From Anaerolinea sp. (lineage in GTDB: Bacteria; Chloroflexota; Anaerolineae; Anaerolineales; Anaerolineaceae), in assembly GCA_029975055.1 (NCBI GenBank), contig JARKPU010000061.1, forward strand, positions 1 through 58,265: 58,265 bases of DNA, in the 5' to 3' direction. Numbering within the stretch: the first letter of the stretch is position 1; each line of letters starts with the position of its first letter. Positions 23,673 through 32,421 of the stretch are shown here, piece after piece. The position numbers and the translations under genes were made by a program. A model generated the notes under the pieces. The model was not told where the DNA came from and ran no database searches. It worked only from the letters and a program-made list of their open reading frames with translations.

Positions 23673-24755
23673 TCAGGGCCTGGGGGTTGGCAGCAGGTCT
23701 TGAATGGCAGGCAGGGGGGGCAGATCGGTGGTGAAGCGCTTCTCACCGCGGAAGGTGAAGTAAGAAATGGCCCCAGGGCGGATGGTGATATCCTGTGTGT
23801 AGCGCTTCTCAAGGTAATCGATGATGATGGTGTAATCGCCGGCGGGCAGGTCGCTCAAAACCAGGTTTTCCTGGTAGTAGGGGTCGCTGTTGACCGCAGT
23901 TTTCCCATACGTGCGCACGGTCCACTTCTGGCCGGTGGCCTTGTTTTGGACGACCACATCCTGCTCGGTGAGGATCGAGCCGTTGGTGTTGCGCAGCTGC
24001 CCCACCAGCACGCCCCAGCCGATCGGCGGTGCGAGCCAAAGCTCGGGGTTCAGCGTGGTGAAGTAGCTGTTGCGGTCGGTGCGGACTTCGAAGTGCAGGT
24101 GCGGCCCGGTGGTCAGGCCGGTGGTGCCCACCAGACCGATCTCCTCGCCGGCCTGCACCAACTGGCCGGTGACCACCTCGATCTTTTCCAGGTGTGCGTA
24201 GACGGTGTACAGCCGTTCTCCATGGAAGCCGAAATCGTGGCGGATGGTGATGGCCTGCCCGTAGGGGTCGTTGGGGTTGTTGCTGCCATAATACAGGCCG
24301 TACCCGGCCCAAACCACCTTGCCGGAGGCTGCCGCCAGGACGGGCGTGTTGCGCGGCACGGGGATATCCACGCCGGTGTGGACGATATCGGAGCTGAAGA
24401 AGATGCCCCCGTAGCGGTAATCGGCCAGGGGCCAGTTCACCTCGTCGGCACCGATGGGGCGCGAGAAGTAAAAGTGGTCGAACGGCCCCAGCGCCCAGGG
24501 CACCTCGTAGAGCGCAGGCCGCCAGAGCGATTTCGGCGCGGGCGGCGGCGTGGGGAAGGTGAAGCGCAGCGGGACGCTGCCGCCTTCAGGCCCGGCGGCA
24601 TCTCCGGCGGCCTCGAGCGTTTCTTCATTCTCTGGCGCAAGGGCCGGGGTGGCGGTGGGGGCGGGCTGTTCCACCGGCGATTGCGGCAGAGCAGCCTGCC
24701 CGCAAGCGCTCAGCAGCAAAGCCCCCAGAAGGAACGCCCCGGCCAACCGGTTCAT
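23673..24755 (-). CDS. M23-family peptidase lipoprotein
   Basis: From the ATG at 24755 the protein is 360 residues with a lipoprotein signal (MNRLAGAFLLGALLLSACG). The central domain is an M23/LytM metallopeptidase: the zinc ligands are in HTGVDIPV (H, D) and GPHLHFEV (HxH), with the usual GLVGTTGLTTGPHLHF approach. M23 enzymes cut peptidoglycan cross-bridges or act as activators. A C-terminal beta-rich domain (VGQLRNTNGSILTEQDVVVQ to ISYFTFRGE) looks Ig-like. The start overlaps the stop of the upstream PD40 gene as ATGA, so translation is coupled; the longer frame to 24932 lies inside that gene and is rejected. Confidence 0.92.
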   Translation of the reverse strand: MNRLAGAFLLGALLLSACGQAALPQSPVEQPAPTATPALAPENEETLEAAGDAAGPEGGSVPLRFTFPTPPPAPKSLWRPALYEVPWALGPFDHFYFSRPIGADEVNWPLADYRYGGIFFSSDIVHTGVDIPVPRNTPVLAAASGKVVWAGYGLYYGSNNPNDPYGQAITIRHDFGFHGERLYTVYAHLEKIEVVTGQLVQAGEEIGLVGTTGLTTGPHLHFEVRTDRNSYFTTLNPELWLAPPIGWGVLVGQLRNTNGSILTEQDVVVQNKATGQKWTVRTYGKTAVNSDPYYQENLVLSDLPAGDYTIIIDYLEKRYTQDITIRPGAISYFTFRGEKRFTTDLPPLPAIQDLLPTPRP

Positions 24756-26683
24756 TGATCCTCGCCGGGAAGGGGGGTGAGGGTGGGCGGCGAGGTTGGC
24801 GTGGGGGTGGTGCGCACGAAGCGCGTGCGCGTGGGTACGAGGGTGAAGGTGGGCGTGTTGGTGTAGGTCGGGATCGACGTGGGGGTGGCCAGCGCTTCGG
24901 GCGGGTAGATCTCCGCCATCGCCTGGTTCCAATCCAGCCCGTTGCGGATGACGAACTGGTTGAAGCGGATTCCGGCGAAGAAGCTGCGCCAGTTCGGGCG
25001 GGCGGGCAGGCGCTCCCAGCCGTAACGCCGGGCCAGCTCGGTCAGGTCGATCCAGTATCCCGATGGCACGCCGTCAGGCTCGCCGCCCTGTTCGTAGGCA
25101 GCCGGGTCGCCGCTGAAGCGGCTGTTGATATCCCAGACGGGCATGGTCAGGGGAACGCCCGCCGAGCCATCCTGGAAGCGCGCTTTCAAGTACAGCCGCC
25201 AGTACGTCTGCCCGTTGATGTCCTCACGCACCACGGCCATCCAGCCGGCCGAAAGAATGAGCGGGTTGAGCGAGAACGCCCGCCCGGTGTACAGCCAATC
25301 ATCTTTCAAGCTGGGCTCGGGGGGTGAGGTGAGTGGTATGAACGCGTTTTCCAGGCTGGAGAGCACATCCCAGCCCGATTCCTCGGCTGCCTCGGCGCGC
25401 AAGGCCTGGAAAGCCTCGTCCACTGCGTCGTGGATCATCGCCTGCGGAGCCGAGACATCCTCCAGCGGCACCATGCTCATGCGCCCCTGGGGCTGCCCCG
25501 GGAAGAGCGTGAGGATGGGCTGGACCGCCACCGAACGCGGGGAGCTATCGGCCTTCAGGATGGCGTCCCACAGCCAGCCGCTCAAGGGGCCGGGAATCCA
25601 CTCCATCCCGTAGATCATCCCCGGCAGGTCGAGGGGCGGCATGCGCTGGAGGCCGCTTCCCAGGCTGTAAGCCGTAAGAATTTCCTGGTTGGGCTGGATG
25701 AGCGCGCCGAACAACAGGTCGCCCTGTGGGCTCCAGGCCAGCCAGTCTCCGCTGCCGGCCTGGCCCGCACTGGAAGGGGGAATGGCGCTGTTCTGCGACT
25801 GCCAGACCAGGATGCGATGGTCTCCGCTTTGCTCGGAAGTCCAGGCCAGGCGCGACCCATCCGGCGACCAGGCCGGGTGCCGGTCGGCCGACTCGCTGTT
25901 CCGGCTGAGGTTGGAGAAGCGCCCTTCCGTCCGGTCCAGGTCGGCCAGCCAGATGTCGGCTTCTCCACCGCGGTTGGAGACGAAGGCGATCTGCCGCCCG
26001 CCCGGCGACCAGGCCGGGCTGGAATCGGCGGCCTCATCAGCGGTGAGGTTGATCGGCGCGGTGTTTGGGTCGGTCAGCGAGCGCAGGTAGATATCCAGGC
26101 TGCCATCCCGATAGGCTTCATAGGCCAGCCACTGACCGTCGGGCGACCAGGTGGGCGACCCCTCATAGTCCATGGTTTCGGTCACCCGCTCGATCTCGCC
26201 GGTCTGCAGGTTGCGAATGTAGAGGTCCCAGTAACCGTCCTGGTGTGAGCTGTAGGCAAGCCGGGTGCCATCGGGGCTGAGGGCGGGGTGAATTTCATCC
26301 CAGGCGGTGTCGGTGATGCGCGTGAGGGGCAGCAGGTCGGGGTGGTAGGCAAACAGGTGCACATTTTCCCCGTCGCGCAGGGCCAGGAGGAGCACGCCCT
26401 GCTCCTGCAGGCTGGCGGCCGCGCCGGGGTTGCCGATGTGCAGCGGAACAGGGGTGAAGGTGGCGGTGGCCGGGATGCTTGTGGCCGTGGGGGTGGGCGA
26501 AGCAACTGGTTCGGGCTGGTCTCCGGCCGGGGCGGCGGTGGAGCTTTCGGGAGCAGGCGGCGCCTGGCGGTTCTGCTGGAAGGCCGGCCAGCCCAAGAAG
26601 GCGACGGCCGAACCGTTGAGGATGACCAACAGCAGCAGGATTAATGCGATCAGGCCAGGGGTTACGCGCGCGCTTTGCTTCAT
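24752..26683 (-). CDS. Membrane-anchored PD40/TolB-like propeller protein
   Basis: The protein (643 residues from the ATG at 26683; an ATG at 26728 would add 15) has one membrane helix (TPGLIALILLLLVILNGSAV) and a Pro/Thr-rich linker. A PD40 propeller follows with at least four clear blades (ALSPDGTRLAYSS, WSPDGQWLAYEA, WSPGGRQIAFVS, WSPDGSRLAWTS). A C-terminal region of about 250 residues (SGWDVLSSLENAF onward) resembles nothing I can name, then a Thr/Pro tail. It is translationally coupled (ATGA) to the M23 lipoprotein gene, so the two probably act together at the cell surface. Neither start has a Shine-Dalgarno site. TTCGAT half-sites lie at the 5' end. Confidence 0.85.
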   Translation of the reverse strand: MKQSARVTPGLIALILLLLVILNGSAVAFLGWPAFQQNRQAPPAPESSTAAPAGDQPEPVASPTPTATSIPATATFTPVPLHIGNPGAAASLQEQGVLLLALRDGENVHLFAYHPDLLPLTRITDTAWDEIHPALSPDGTRLAYSSHQDGYWDLYIRNLQTGEIERVTETMDYEGSPTWSPDGQWLAYEAYRDGSLDIYLRSLTDPNTAPINLTADEAADSSPAWSPGGRQIAFVSNRGGEADIWLADLDRTEGRFSNLSRNSESADRHPAWSPDGSRLAWTSEQSGDHRILVWQSQNSAIPPSSAGQAGSGDWLAWSPQGDLLFGALIQPNQEILTAYSLGSGLQRMPPLDLPGMIYGMEWIPGPLSGWLWDAILKADSSPRSVAVQPILTLFPGQPQGRMSMVPLEDVSAPQAMIHDAVDEAFQALRAEAAEESGWDVLSSLENAFIPLTSPPEPSLKDDWLYTGRAFSLNPLILSAGWMAVVREDINGQTYWRLYLKARFQDGSAGVPLTMPVWDINSRFSGDPAAYEQGGEPDGVPSGYWIDLTELARRYGWERLPARPNWRSFFAGIRFNQFVIRNGLDWNQAMAEIYPPEALATPTSIPTYTNTPTFTLVPTRTRFVRTTPTPTSPPTLTPLPGEDQ

Positions 26684-26693
26684 CAGACGCCTA

Positions 26694-26720
26694 TTCGATA
26701 GAATCGAAGCACGTTTCGAT
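26694..26720. promoter_or_regulatory. Three alternating TTCGAT/ATCGAA half-sites
   Basis: TTCGAT, 3 bp, ATCGAA, 6 bp, TTCGAT occur in a row directly upstream of the preferred start at 26683. They form two overlapping palindromes, as expected of a binding site for a dimeric regulator. If the start is at 26728 instead, they would lie in the coding sequence. Confidence 0.35.
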
Positions 26721-26863
26721 TTTAGCATGATTACCCGCGGCCCTGGCGGGGCGCAGTTTACAATTCATTGACAGAATCGCGGGCCATCCAGGCCTTGTGT
26801 TGCAAGAGGGAGGCCAATGAAGCACCTGATTCTGGCCTGAGGAGTTGAACGGGACGGCGCCTC

Positions 26864-27748
26864 TCACGGCGCGGCGGGCAGTTCGAGCAGCAGCAGCGGG
26901 TCGAAGGCCTGGAACGCCCCGCTCAGCCGCCAGAGGCAGTAATTGCGCATCTCCTCCACGCTGGCGCTGGTATCGTAGTGCGCCAGCGAGCTGAAGGTCA
27001 CTCCAGAAGGCCCGATGCGCGATTCGAAATGCAGATGCGCGTTGACCGATTTCCCCGTGCTGCCCACCCGGCCGATTTCCTCTCCGCAGGCGACGGAATC
27101 GCCCACGCGGAAGGCCGGCCTGTTCTGCAGGTGCGCGTAGAGCGTGTAGATGCTGAGCGCGCCCGAGGGCGGGGTGAAGTCGTAGTCCGGGCAGGTCAGG
27201 CTGAGCGGAGGTTGCAGCGGGGCGGAAAGGTCATAACCCTGAAAGGGCAAGGCCGCGCGCCACGCGGGGGGGAGTTGTTCGATGGACGTCTCGAGGATGA
27301 GCATATTGCCGTAGGGCATGCGTTCTTCCACCACGGCGGCGATAGTGGCATCCAGCGCGGCGCGGACTGGAAGCCCCAGCATCGCAGAGCCGTCTGCGGC
27401 GGTCCAGTAGGCAAAATCCACGCCGAAGTGGCCGCCGTCGTCGCCCGGGCGCGGGGGCTGGAAGGGGTTCTTCAGCAGGTCGGGGCTGGTCAGGTCGGCC
27501 AGGCTTTCGCCTTCCAGCGGAGAACAGATTGGGGTGTAATTCTGCTCGGCCGGGGTGGGCGATGGTTCCGGCAGGGTGGAGTGCGGCCGGGCGGATGCGG
27601 TTGGCGAAGGTGCCGCCCCCGAAAGGGTTGGCCGGGCAGGCACCGGCGTGGCGGGCGGGGGGGCGGCGGCTGTTGGCGCGCAGGCAGCCAGCACGATCAG
27701 CGCAGCCAGGGAAAAGATCGAATGCAGGCGGTTTCGCATCTCCCGCAT
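26864..27748 (-). CDS. M23-family peptidase-like lipoprotein
   Basis: The 294-residue protein from the ATG at 27748 has a lipoprotein signal (FSLAALIVLAACAP) and a Pro/Ala/Thr linker, then an M23-like domain with possible zinc ligands in HFGVDFAYW and NAHLHFES. Between them is an insert with three cysteines. The C-terminus ends in an Ala/Leu-rich helix. It differs strongly from the M23 protein at 23673, so it is not a recent duplicate. The start codon has no usable ribosome site (GGGAG lies after it), suggesting leaderless translation or another start. It is divergent from the HAD phosphatase gene. Confidence 0.85.
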   Translation of the reverse strand: MREMRNRLHSIFSLAALIVLAACAPTAAAPPPATPVPARPTLSGAAPSPTASARPHSTLPEPSPTPAEQNYTPICSPLEGESLADLTSPDLLKNPFQPPRPGDDGGHFGVDFAYWTAADGSAMLGLPVRAALDATIAAVVEERMPYGNMLILETSIEQLPPAWRAALPFQGYDLSAPLQPPLSLTCPDYDFTPPSGALSIYTLYAHLQNRPAFRVGDSVACGEEIGRVGSTGKSVNAHLHFESRIGPSGVTFSSLAHYDTSASVEEMRNYCLWRLSGAFQAFDPLLLLELPAAP

Positions 27749-27816
27749 GATAACACGGCTGGATGATTTATAATCGGTGGAATTTGAACCTCTCAAAACG
27801 GCAGCACGGAGTTGGC

Positions 27817-28473
27817 ATGGCGCTACAGGCAATTATCTTTGATATCGATGGATTGATGATCGACTCGGAGCGTGTATCGCAGCGCTCCTGGACGCAGACG
27901 CTCGGCTCGGCCGGTTATGTGCTCAGCGAAGCAACATACCTGCAGATGATCGGCCGCACAGAGAAGGACGTCAGGCACATTCTTGCCGACGCGTTCGGGG
28001 CGGCCTTTCCCTTCGATGAAATGTACTCGAAGCGCGAAGTGCGCTTTCGCGAACTGATCTCCGGGGGCATCGCGGTGAAGCCTGGGCTGGCTGAGCTGCT
28101 GGCGCATCTGGATGCCCTGGGCTTGAAGAAAGCGGTTGCTTCTTCGACCTACCGGAAGCTGGCCGAGCTCAAGCTGGAATCGGCAGGCATCCGCGCGCAT
28201 TTCAGCGACATTGTCACCGGCGACGAGGTGGCGCGCGGTAAGCCCGCGCCTGACCTGTTCCTGGCGGCGGCGCGCAAAATCGGCGTGGAGCCGCCCGCCT
28301 GCCTGGTGTTGGAGGATTCACAGGCGGGCATCCAGGCGGCGCATGCGGCGGGGATGCGCTCGATCCTCGTGCCGGACATGCAGCCTGTGGACGAGGCTAC
28401 CCGCAGCCTGGCCTACCGCACCGTTGCAAGCCTGCATGAAGTGATTCCGCTCCTGCCGGAGCTGATGGCATAG
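27817..28473 (+). CDS. HAD-superfamily phosphatase, beta-phosphoglucomutase-like
   Basis: The 218-residue protein has HAD motif I FDIDGLMIDSE (nucleophile and acid Asp near 9 and 11), motif II ASSTYRK, the lysine in RGKPAPDLF and motif IV VLEDSQAGIQAA. The helical cap between motifs I and II is of the beta-phosphoglucomutase type. It likely hydrolyses or isomerises a sugar phosphate; the substrate is unknown. CGGAG lies 6 nt before the ATG at 27817, which decides the start. Confidence 0.9.
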   Translation: MALQAIIFDIDGLMIDSERVSQRSWTQTLGSAGYVLSEATYLQMIGRTEKDVRHILADAFGAAFPFDEMYSKREVRFRELISGGIAVKPGLAELLAHLDALGLKKAVASSTYRKLAELKLESAGIRAHFSDIVTGDEVARGKPAPDLFLAAARKIGVEPPACLVLEDSQAGIQAAHAAGMRSILVPDMQPVDEATRSLAYRTVASLHEVIPLLPELMA

Positions 28474-28551
28474 CCGGCAACGTTATCCTCTGGCTGGTTT
28501 CCATTTACGTGGGCAGGAAAATCGCATCAAAACGTTTTTCTTTGAAAAAAA

Positions 28552-28608
28552 CACGAGAATGCAGCATCCGGCGGTACAGTTTGTACCGCCGGATGCTGCA
28601 TTCTCGTT
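28552..28608 (-). terminator. 26-bp near-loopless perfect inverted repeat with T-tract on the minus strand
   Basis: Arms at 28553-28577 and 28583-28607 are perfectly complementary over 25 bp; one more A-T pair leaves a 3-nt loop. On the minus strand the hairpin is followed by GTTTTTTTC, the form of a very strong intrinsic terminator. On the plus strand the sequence after the hairpin is TAAGGAATTT. No minus-strand gene lies upstream, so it may stop antisense transcription, or it may be a mobile palindromic element. Confidence 0.6.
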
Positions 28609-28755
28609 AAGGAATTTACACCCCCCTCTTCGCGGCATTATCGGCGCGGAGAGGGGGCCGGGGGGAGTGGAAAGGGTTGAAAACGTATCTGGCAATCTCG
28701 ATGCGTATACCCTGTTTGTATAGACGACCGAGTGTTCTTCCGCTCCACTCTGATG

Positions 28756-28761
28756 TAGAAT
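28756..28761 (+). promoter_or_regulatory. -10 box (TAGAAT) 6 nt before the DUF58 start codon
   Basis: TAGAAT followed by CCTTTC and then the ATG would put the transcription start at or next to the start codon, giving a leaderless mRNA. No ribosome-binding site is present. The -35 region is weak. Confidence 0.4.
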
Positions 28762-28767
28762 CCTTTC

Positions 28768-30168
28768 ATGGCGGTTTTACACGGCTGGCGTGAAAGGCTG
28801 CAGGCCTGGCGGCGCGAACCGGGAGTCATCTGGCGGCGCGTGGAAGAAGCCAAAGACACCCGGGTCGAAGTGCGCCAGTGGCTCGCCCTGCCGGTTCTGC
28901 TGGTGCTGTTGGTCTGGTATATCGCCGCGCCTTCGGCCACCGTGGCGGCATTGCTGGCCAGCGTGGCCGCGCTGCTGGGGCTTGCTTATGCCTGGGCTTC
29001 CCGGCTGGCTCGCTGCCTCGGCGCGCGCCGCCAGCTGGAATCGGCGGCCATGCAGGTGGGCGACGAACTGGAAGAGCAGGTCAGCCTGGGCAACGCCTCC
29101 TTCTTCCCGGCCCTTTGGGTGGAACTGGTGGATCATTCCAACCTGCCGGGGTATGTGGTTTCGGGGGTGCGGGGGCTGGGGGGCTTTAGCAGCACTTCCT
29201 GGCGGGCGCACACGATCTGCAGCCTGCGCGGCGTGTACCGCCTGGGCCCGTGGGAACTGCGCACCGGCGACCCGTTTGGCATCTTCGCGGTGACACAGGT
29301 GTACCGTCACCGGCAGGAGGTGTTGGTTTACCCCCCGCTTGCGCCGCTGCCCCCCGACTTGATGCCTCACCGCGGCTTGCAGGGCGACCATCGCCCTCTG
29401 CGCCAGCCGATCCAATCCGAGACGATCGACAGCATGACGGTGCGCCCCTACCAGCCAGGCGACCCGCTGCGGCACATCCATTGGCTGACGAGTGCGCGGT
29501 TGCAGGCCCCGTATGTGAAAGTCTTCGAGCCGCAGACGGTTTCGCGCATCTGGCTCGTGCCAGATCTCGACCCGACGGCACAGTGGGGCGAGGGGGTTGA
29601 TTCGACCGAAGAAACGATGATTTTGCTGGCGGCTTCGCTGGCGGCAGATCTCCTGCGCCAGAAGTTCACCTCCGGCCTGTTCGCAGGCGGGGATTCTCCG
29701 CAGGCCGTCTTGCCCCAAAACGGGGTCATTCACCTGTGGCCGATTCTCGAATGCCTGGCCCCGCTTCACCCGCAGCCGGGCGTCAGCCTGGCGCGCTCGC
29801 TGGAACAGATCCGCCCTTTGCTCACCCAGCGCGACCTGCTGGTGCTCATCACCGCTGCTTTGCGCGAGGACTGGGTCTTGGCGGCGCGCCGCCTGTTAGG
29901 CGGGCGCAGCGGCACCTTTGCGCGTGCCTTATTGCTCGACCCGGCTTCTTTCGGCGGCCCCGCGCACGCCGAAGCCTTCCTTCCGGCGCTCGCAGATGCC
30001 GGGCTGGAGGGCAAGATTATCCGCCGTGGAGAGCTCCAGGCCATCGCCGGAGCCTACGGGCCGCTCAGCCGCTGGGAGTTCACCACCTCGGGCACGGGCC
30101 GCGCGGTGGCCCGCCTGACTCCACGGCGGGCAGCGGCGATCTTTGCCGGGCAGAAGGCGGTGGATTGA
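28768..30168 (+). CDS. DUF58 membrane protein
   Basis: The 466-residue protein has two hydrophobic segments near 40-80 (LALPVLLVLLVWYIA, ATVAALLASVAALLGLAYAW), an Ig-like region, and the DUF58 signature VRPYQPGDPLRHIHW. A von Willebrand A-like region follows (SRIWLVPDLDPT). DUF58 proteins normally occur as MoxR ATPase-DUF58-TgpA clusters and are thought to act in assembly or activation at the membrane. Here the stop codon overlaps the tgpA start (TGATG), confirming the partnership, but no moxR is nearby. Confidence 0.92.
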   Translation: MAVLHGWRERLQAWRREPGVIWRRVEEAKDTRVEVRQWLALPVLLVLLVWYIAAPSATVAALLASVAALLGLAYAWASRLARCLGARRQLESAAMQVGDELEEQVSLGNASFFPALWVELVDHSNLPGYVVSGVRGLGGFSSTSWRAHTICSLRGVYRLGPWELRTGDPFGIFAVTQVYRHRQEVLVYPPLAPLPPDLMPHRGLQGDHRPLRQPIQSETIDSMTVRPYQPGDPLRHIHWLTSARLQAPYVKVFEPQTVSRIWLVPDLDPTAQWGEGVDSTEETMILLAASLAADLLRQKFTSGLFAGGDSPQAVLPQNGVIHLWPILECLAPLHPQPGVSLARSLEQIRPLLTQRDLLVLITAALREDWVLAARRLLGGRSGTFARALLLDPASFGGPAHAEAFLPALADAGLEGKIIRRGELQAIAGAYGPLSRWEFTTSGTGRAVARLTPRRAAAIFAGQKAVD

Positions 30169-32414
30169 TGGCCGCGCATGCGTCAATCCGTGAACGGTTC
30201 AATGCTTTCGTCCGGCAGGGCTGGCCAAGTTTCGTCTTGCTCCTGGCGCTCACCACCAGCCTGGCGCTTTCGGTCGAGAAGGCTGCCTGGGTGAAGTACG
30301 ACCACACGATCAGCCTGATGGTTTTTGAAGGCCTGGCGGTCGGTTCGCTGCTGGCGGCCTCGCGCTGGAAGGGCTCTCAGGCAGCGCTCTATTCGCTTGG
30401 GTTGTCGCTGCTGGTGGCCTGCCAGGCGGTGGGGAGGCTGATCCCTCCATTGGAGCGCCTGTTCGAGCAGCCCTTCCTCGCGGAGCTGGAGGCGGCGCGC
30501 CTGCGGGCGTTTGCCTTTGGGCTGCGTGCCGAAGGGTGGGTGCAAAACCTGCAGGCGGGCAAACCGGTCGATGATACCGGGCTGTTCGTGCTCCTGTTTG
30601 CCTTCCTGGGCTGGAATTGCCTGGTCTGGCTGACCTGGTGGGCGCTGCGGCGCGGGAACCCGCTCGCGGGGCTGATCCCTGTTAGCGTTTTGATGGCGGT
30701 GAATGTGCACCTCAGCCGCCAGGCTGCCATGACGCTGGTGTTCTATCTCTTTCTGGCCCTGCTGCTGGCGGCGCGCGGCACGTTCACCGCTCACCGGCGC
30801 GGATGGACCGAGCGGGGCGTGGATTACGCGGAAGACCTCGGCTGGGATTGGGGCAGCGGCGCGGCGCTGGGGGCGGTTGCGGTGGCGGCTTTTGCGCTGT
30901 TCTACTCGTGGATCGGCACGCCCGAGGGCTGGCGGGCCTTCAGTGAGATGGTCGAACGCTCGCGCCAGCGCATGGCCGATACGGCCGAGCAGCTCTTTGG
31001 CGGGGTGAGCACGCCTATCCCTTCGGAAAACGACATTCAGCGGCGGCCAACGGTGAAACTGCCCGACCTGCGGGAGATCGGTTCGCCCCTGCCGCAAGGC
31101 AGCGAGACGGTCTTGCGCGTGTGGATTTCAGACCCGCCCCCGCTGCCGGAAGGCCGCGGCGGAGACCCGACCATCGCGGCGCGCAAGCACTACTGGCGCA
31201 GCCGCGTCTTCGAGCAATACACCGGGCGCGGCTGGGAGGCCGCCTTGGATGCGGGCGCCATCGCCGCCCAACCCGAAGAACTGCCGGGCCGCTACCGCCT
31301 GGAACAGCGTTATGAGCTGCTCGCATTTTCCTTTGGGGCGCTGTTTGCGGTCAACCAGCCGGTCAGCGCCAGTGAAGGCGCGCTTTTGCAGGCCGTCGGC
31401 GGCGATGCCAGCCTGGTCGCCGTGGGTGTGGCGAGCAATTACCAGGTCGTTTCGCTGGCGACCGATGTGACTGTTACCCAGATGCAAAGCGCCGGTGAGA
31501 TTTACCCGCAGGCTGTTTTGCAGGCCGGCCTGCAGCTGCCCGAGAGCCTCCCCGAGCGCGTGCGCTCACTTGCCCGCGAAGTGGCCGGCGAAGGAACGCC
31601 CTATGAAAAATCGGTGCGCATCCAGGATTATTTGCGCGCGAATTACCGCTACGATTTGAACGTGCGCCCGCCTTCGGAGGGCAAAGATGTGGTGGATGAA
31701 TTCCTCTTCGACGGGCGGGCGGGGTTCTGCAGCCATTTTGCCTCGGCGATGGCGGTGATGCTGCGTGCGGCTGGCGTGCCGGCGCGCGTCACCGCGGGGT
31801 ATGCGATGGGCAGCTTCAGCCCCTCGCTCATGCAGTATATTGTTCCGGCTTCGGCGTCGCACGCCTGGGTGGAGGTGTATTTCCCGGGCTACGGATGGGT
31901 GGAGTTCGAGCCGACCCCGGCATACTCCGTCTTCACCTATCCGGAGGGAGCGCAAGCGCAGCCTGGGACGGGCGGGCCGGCCCCCGCGCCCCAGGCTGAG
32001 GCCGGGGCGGGGCTTTCGCCGGTCGTCTGGATCGGCGCGCCGCTTGGGCTGGTGGCTGTTCTATGGGCGGCATTCTTTTGGGTTCGCTCCAGGAGGTTGA
32101 AACCGGCGCAGGCGGGCGCACTGGCCGAGCAGGCTTATCTGCAGGCGCGCCGCGAGCTGGCCTGGGCCGGGCTGGCGGCTGCTCCCAGCCAGACGCCGCT
32201 GGAATACCTGCACGCCAGCCTGGCCGGGCTGGAAGGCTACCCGCGCCTGGCCGATTCGCTCCGGCGGTTGACCGCTGCCTATCTGCAGGCCGTTTACCGG
32301 GCCGTGCCGCCGGATTATGGCGACGTGCGCATGGGGCAGTGGGCCTGGCGGCAGGCAGGCTGGGAGCGCGCGCGGTTGATCTTGCGCGAAAAGCTCTTCG
32401 TTGGAAGGAAATAA
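30168..32414 (+). CDS. TgpA-family transmembrane transglutaminase-like protein
   Basis: From the ATG at 30168 the protein is 748 residues. Several N-terminal membrane helices (about 15-210) precede a large extracytoplasmic part that contains a transglutaminase-like domain. The probable catalytic Cys is in GFCSHFASAMAVMLRAAGVP, the His in ASHAWVEVYFPG and the Asp/Glu in WVEFEPTP. One more helix (VVWIGAPLGLVAVLWAAFFW) and a cytoplasmic DUF4129-like tail follow. The family is named after Pseudomonas TgpA; the acceptor is unknown. Translation is coupled to the DUF58 gene. A longer frame from 29736 runs inside DUF58 and is not used. It is convergent with rbsK, 7 bp apart. Confidence 0.92.
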   Translation: MAAHASIRERFNAFVRQGWPSFVLLLALTTSLALSVEKAAWVKYDHTISLMVFEGLAVGSLLAASRWKGSQAALYSLGLSLLVACQAVGRLIPPLERLFEQPFLAELEAARLRAFAFGLRAEGWVQNLQAGKPVDDTGLFVLLFAFLGWNCLVWLTWWALRRGNPLAGLIPVSVLMAVNVHLSRQAAMTLVFYLFLALLLAARGTFTAHRRGWTERGVDYAEDLGWDWGSGAALGAVAVAAFALFYSWIGTPEGWRAFSEMVERSRQRMADTAEQLFGGVSTPIPSENDIQRRPTVKLPDLREIGSPLPQGSETVLRVWISDPPPLPEGRGGDPTIAARKHYWRSRVFEQYTGRGWEAALDAGAIAAQPEELPGRYRLEQRYELLAFSFGALFAVNQPVSASEGALLQAVGGDASLVAVGVASNYQVVSLATDVTVTQMQSAGEIYPQAVLQAGLQLPESLPERVRSLAREVAGEGTPYEKSVRIQDYLRANYRYDLNVRPPSEGKDVVDEFLFDGRAGFCSHFASAMAVMLRAAGVPARVTAGYAMGSFSPSLMQYIVPASASHAWVEVYFPGYGWVEFEPTPAYSVFTYPEGAQAQPGTGGPAPAPQAEAGAGLSPVVWIGAPLGLVAVLWAAFFWVRSRRLKPAQAGALAEQAYLQARRELAWAGLAAAPSQTPLEYLHASLAGLEGYPRLADSLRRLTAAYLQAVYRAVPPDYGDVRMGQWAWRQAGWERARLILREKLFVGRK

Positions 32415-32421
32415 AGCGGGT

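Larger units (their letters stand above)
28474..28767. other. 294-bp intergenic region with a long palindrome
   Basis: No gene is supported here. The region holds the long inverted repeat described separately, then an AT- to G-rich transition and the probable promoter of the DUF58 gene. Both flanking genes are on the plus strand. Confidence 0.6.

Noticed and set aside
24756..24932. Upstream extension of the M23 lipoprotein frame
   Set aside because: It would bury the lipoprotein signal and overlaps the PD40 gene. The ATGA junction gives the start.
29736..30167. Upstream extension of the TgpA frame
   Set aside because: It lies entirely in DUF58 coding sequence. The TGATG junction gives the natural start at 30168.
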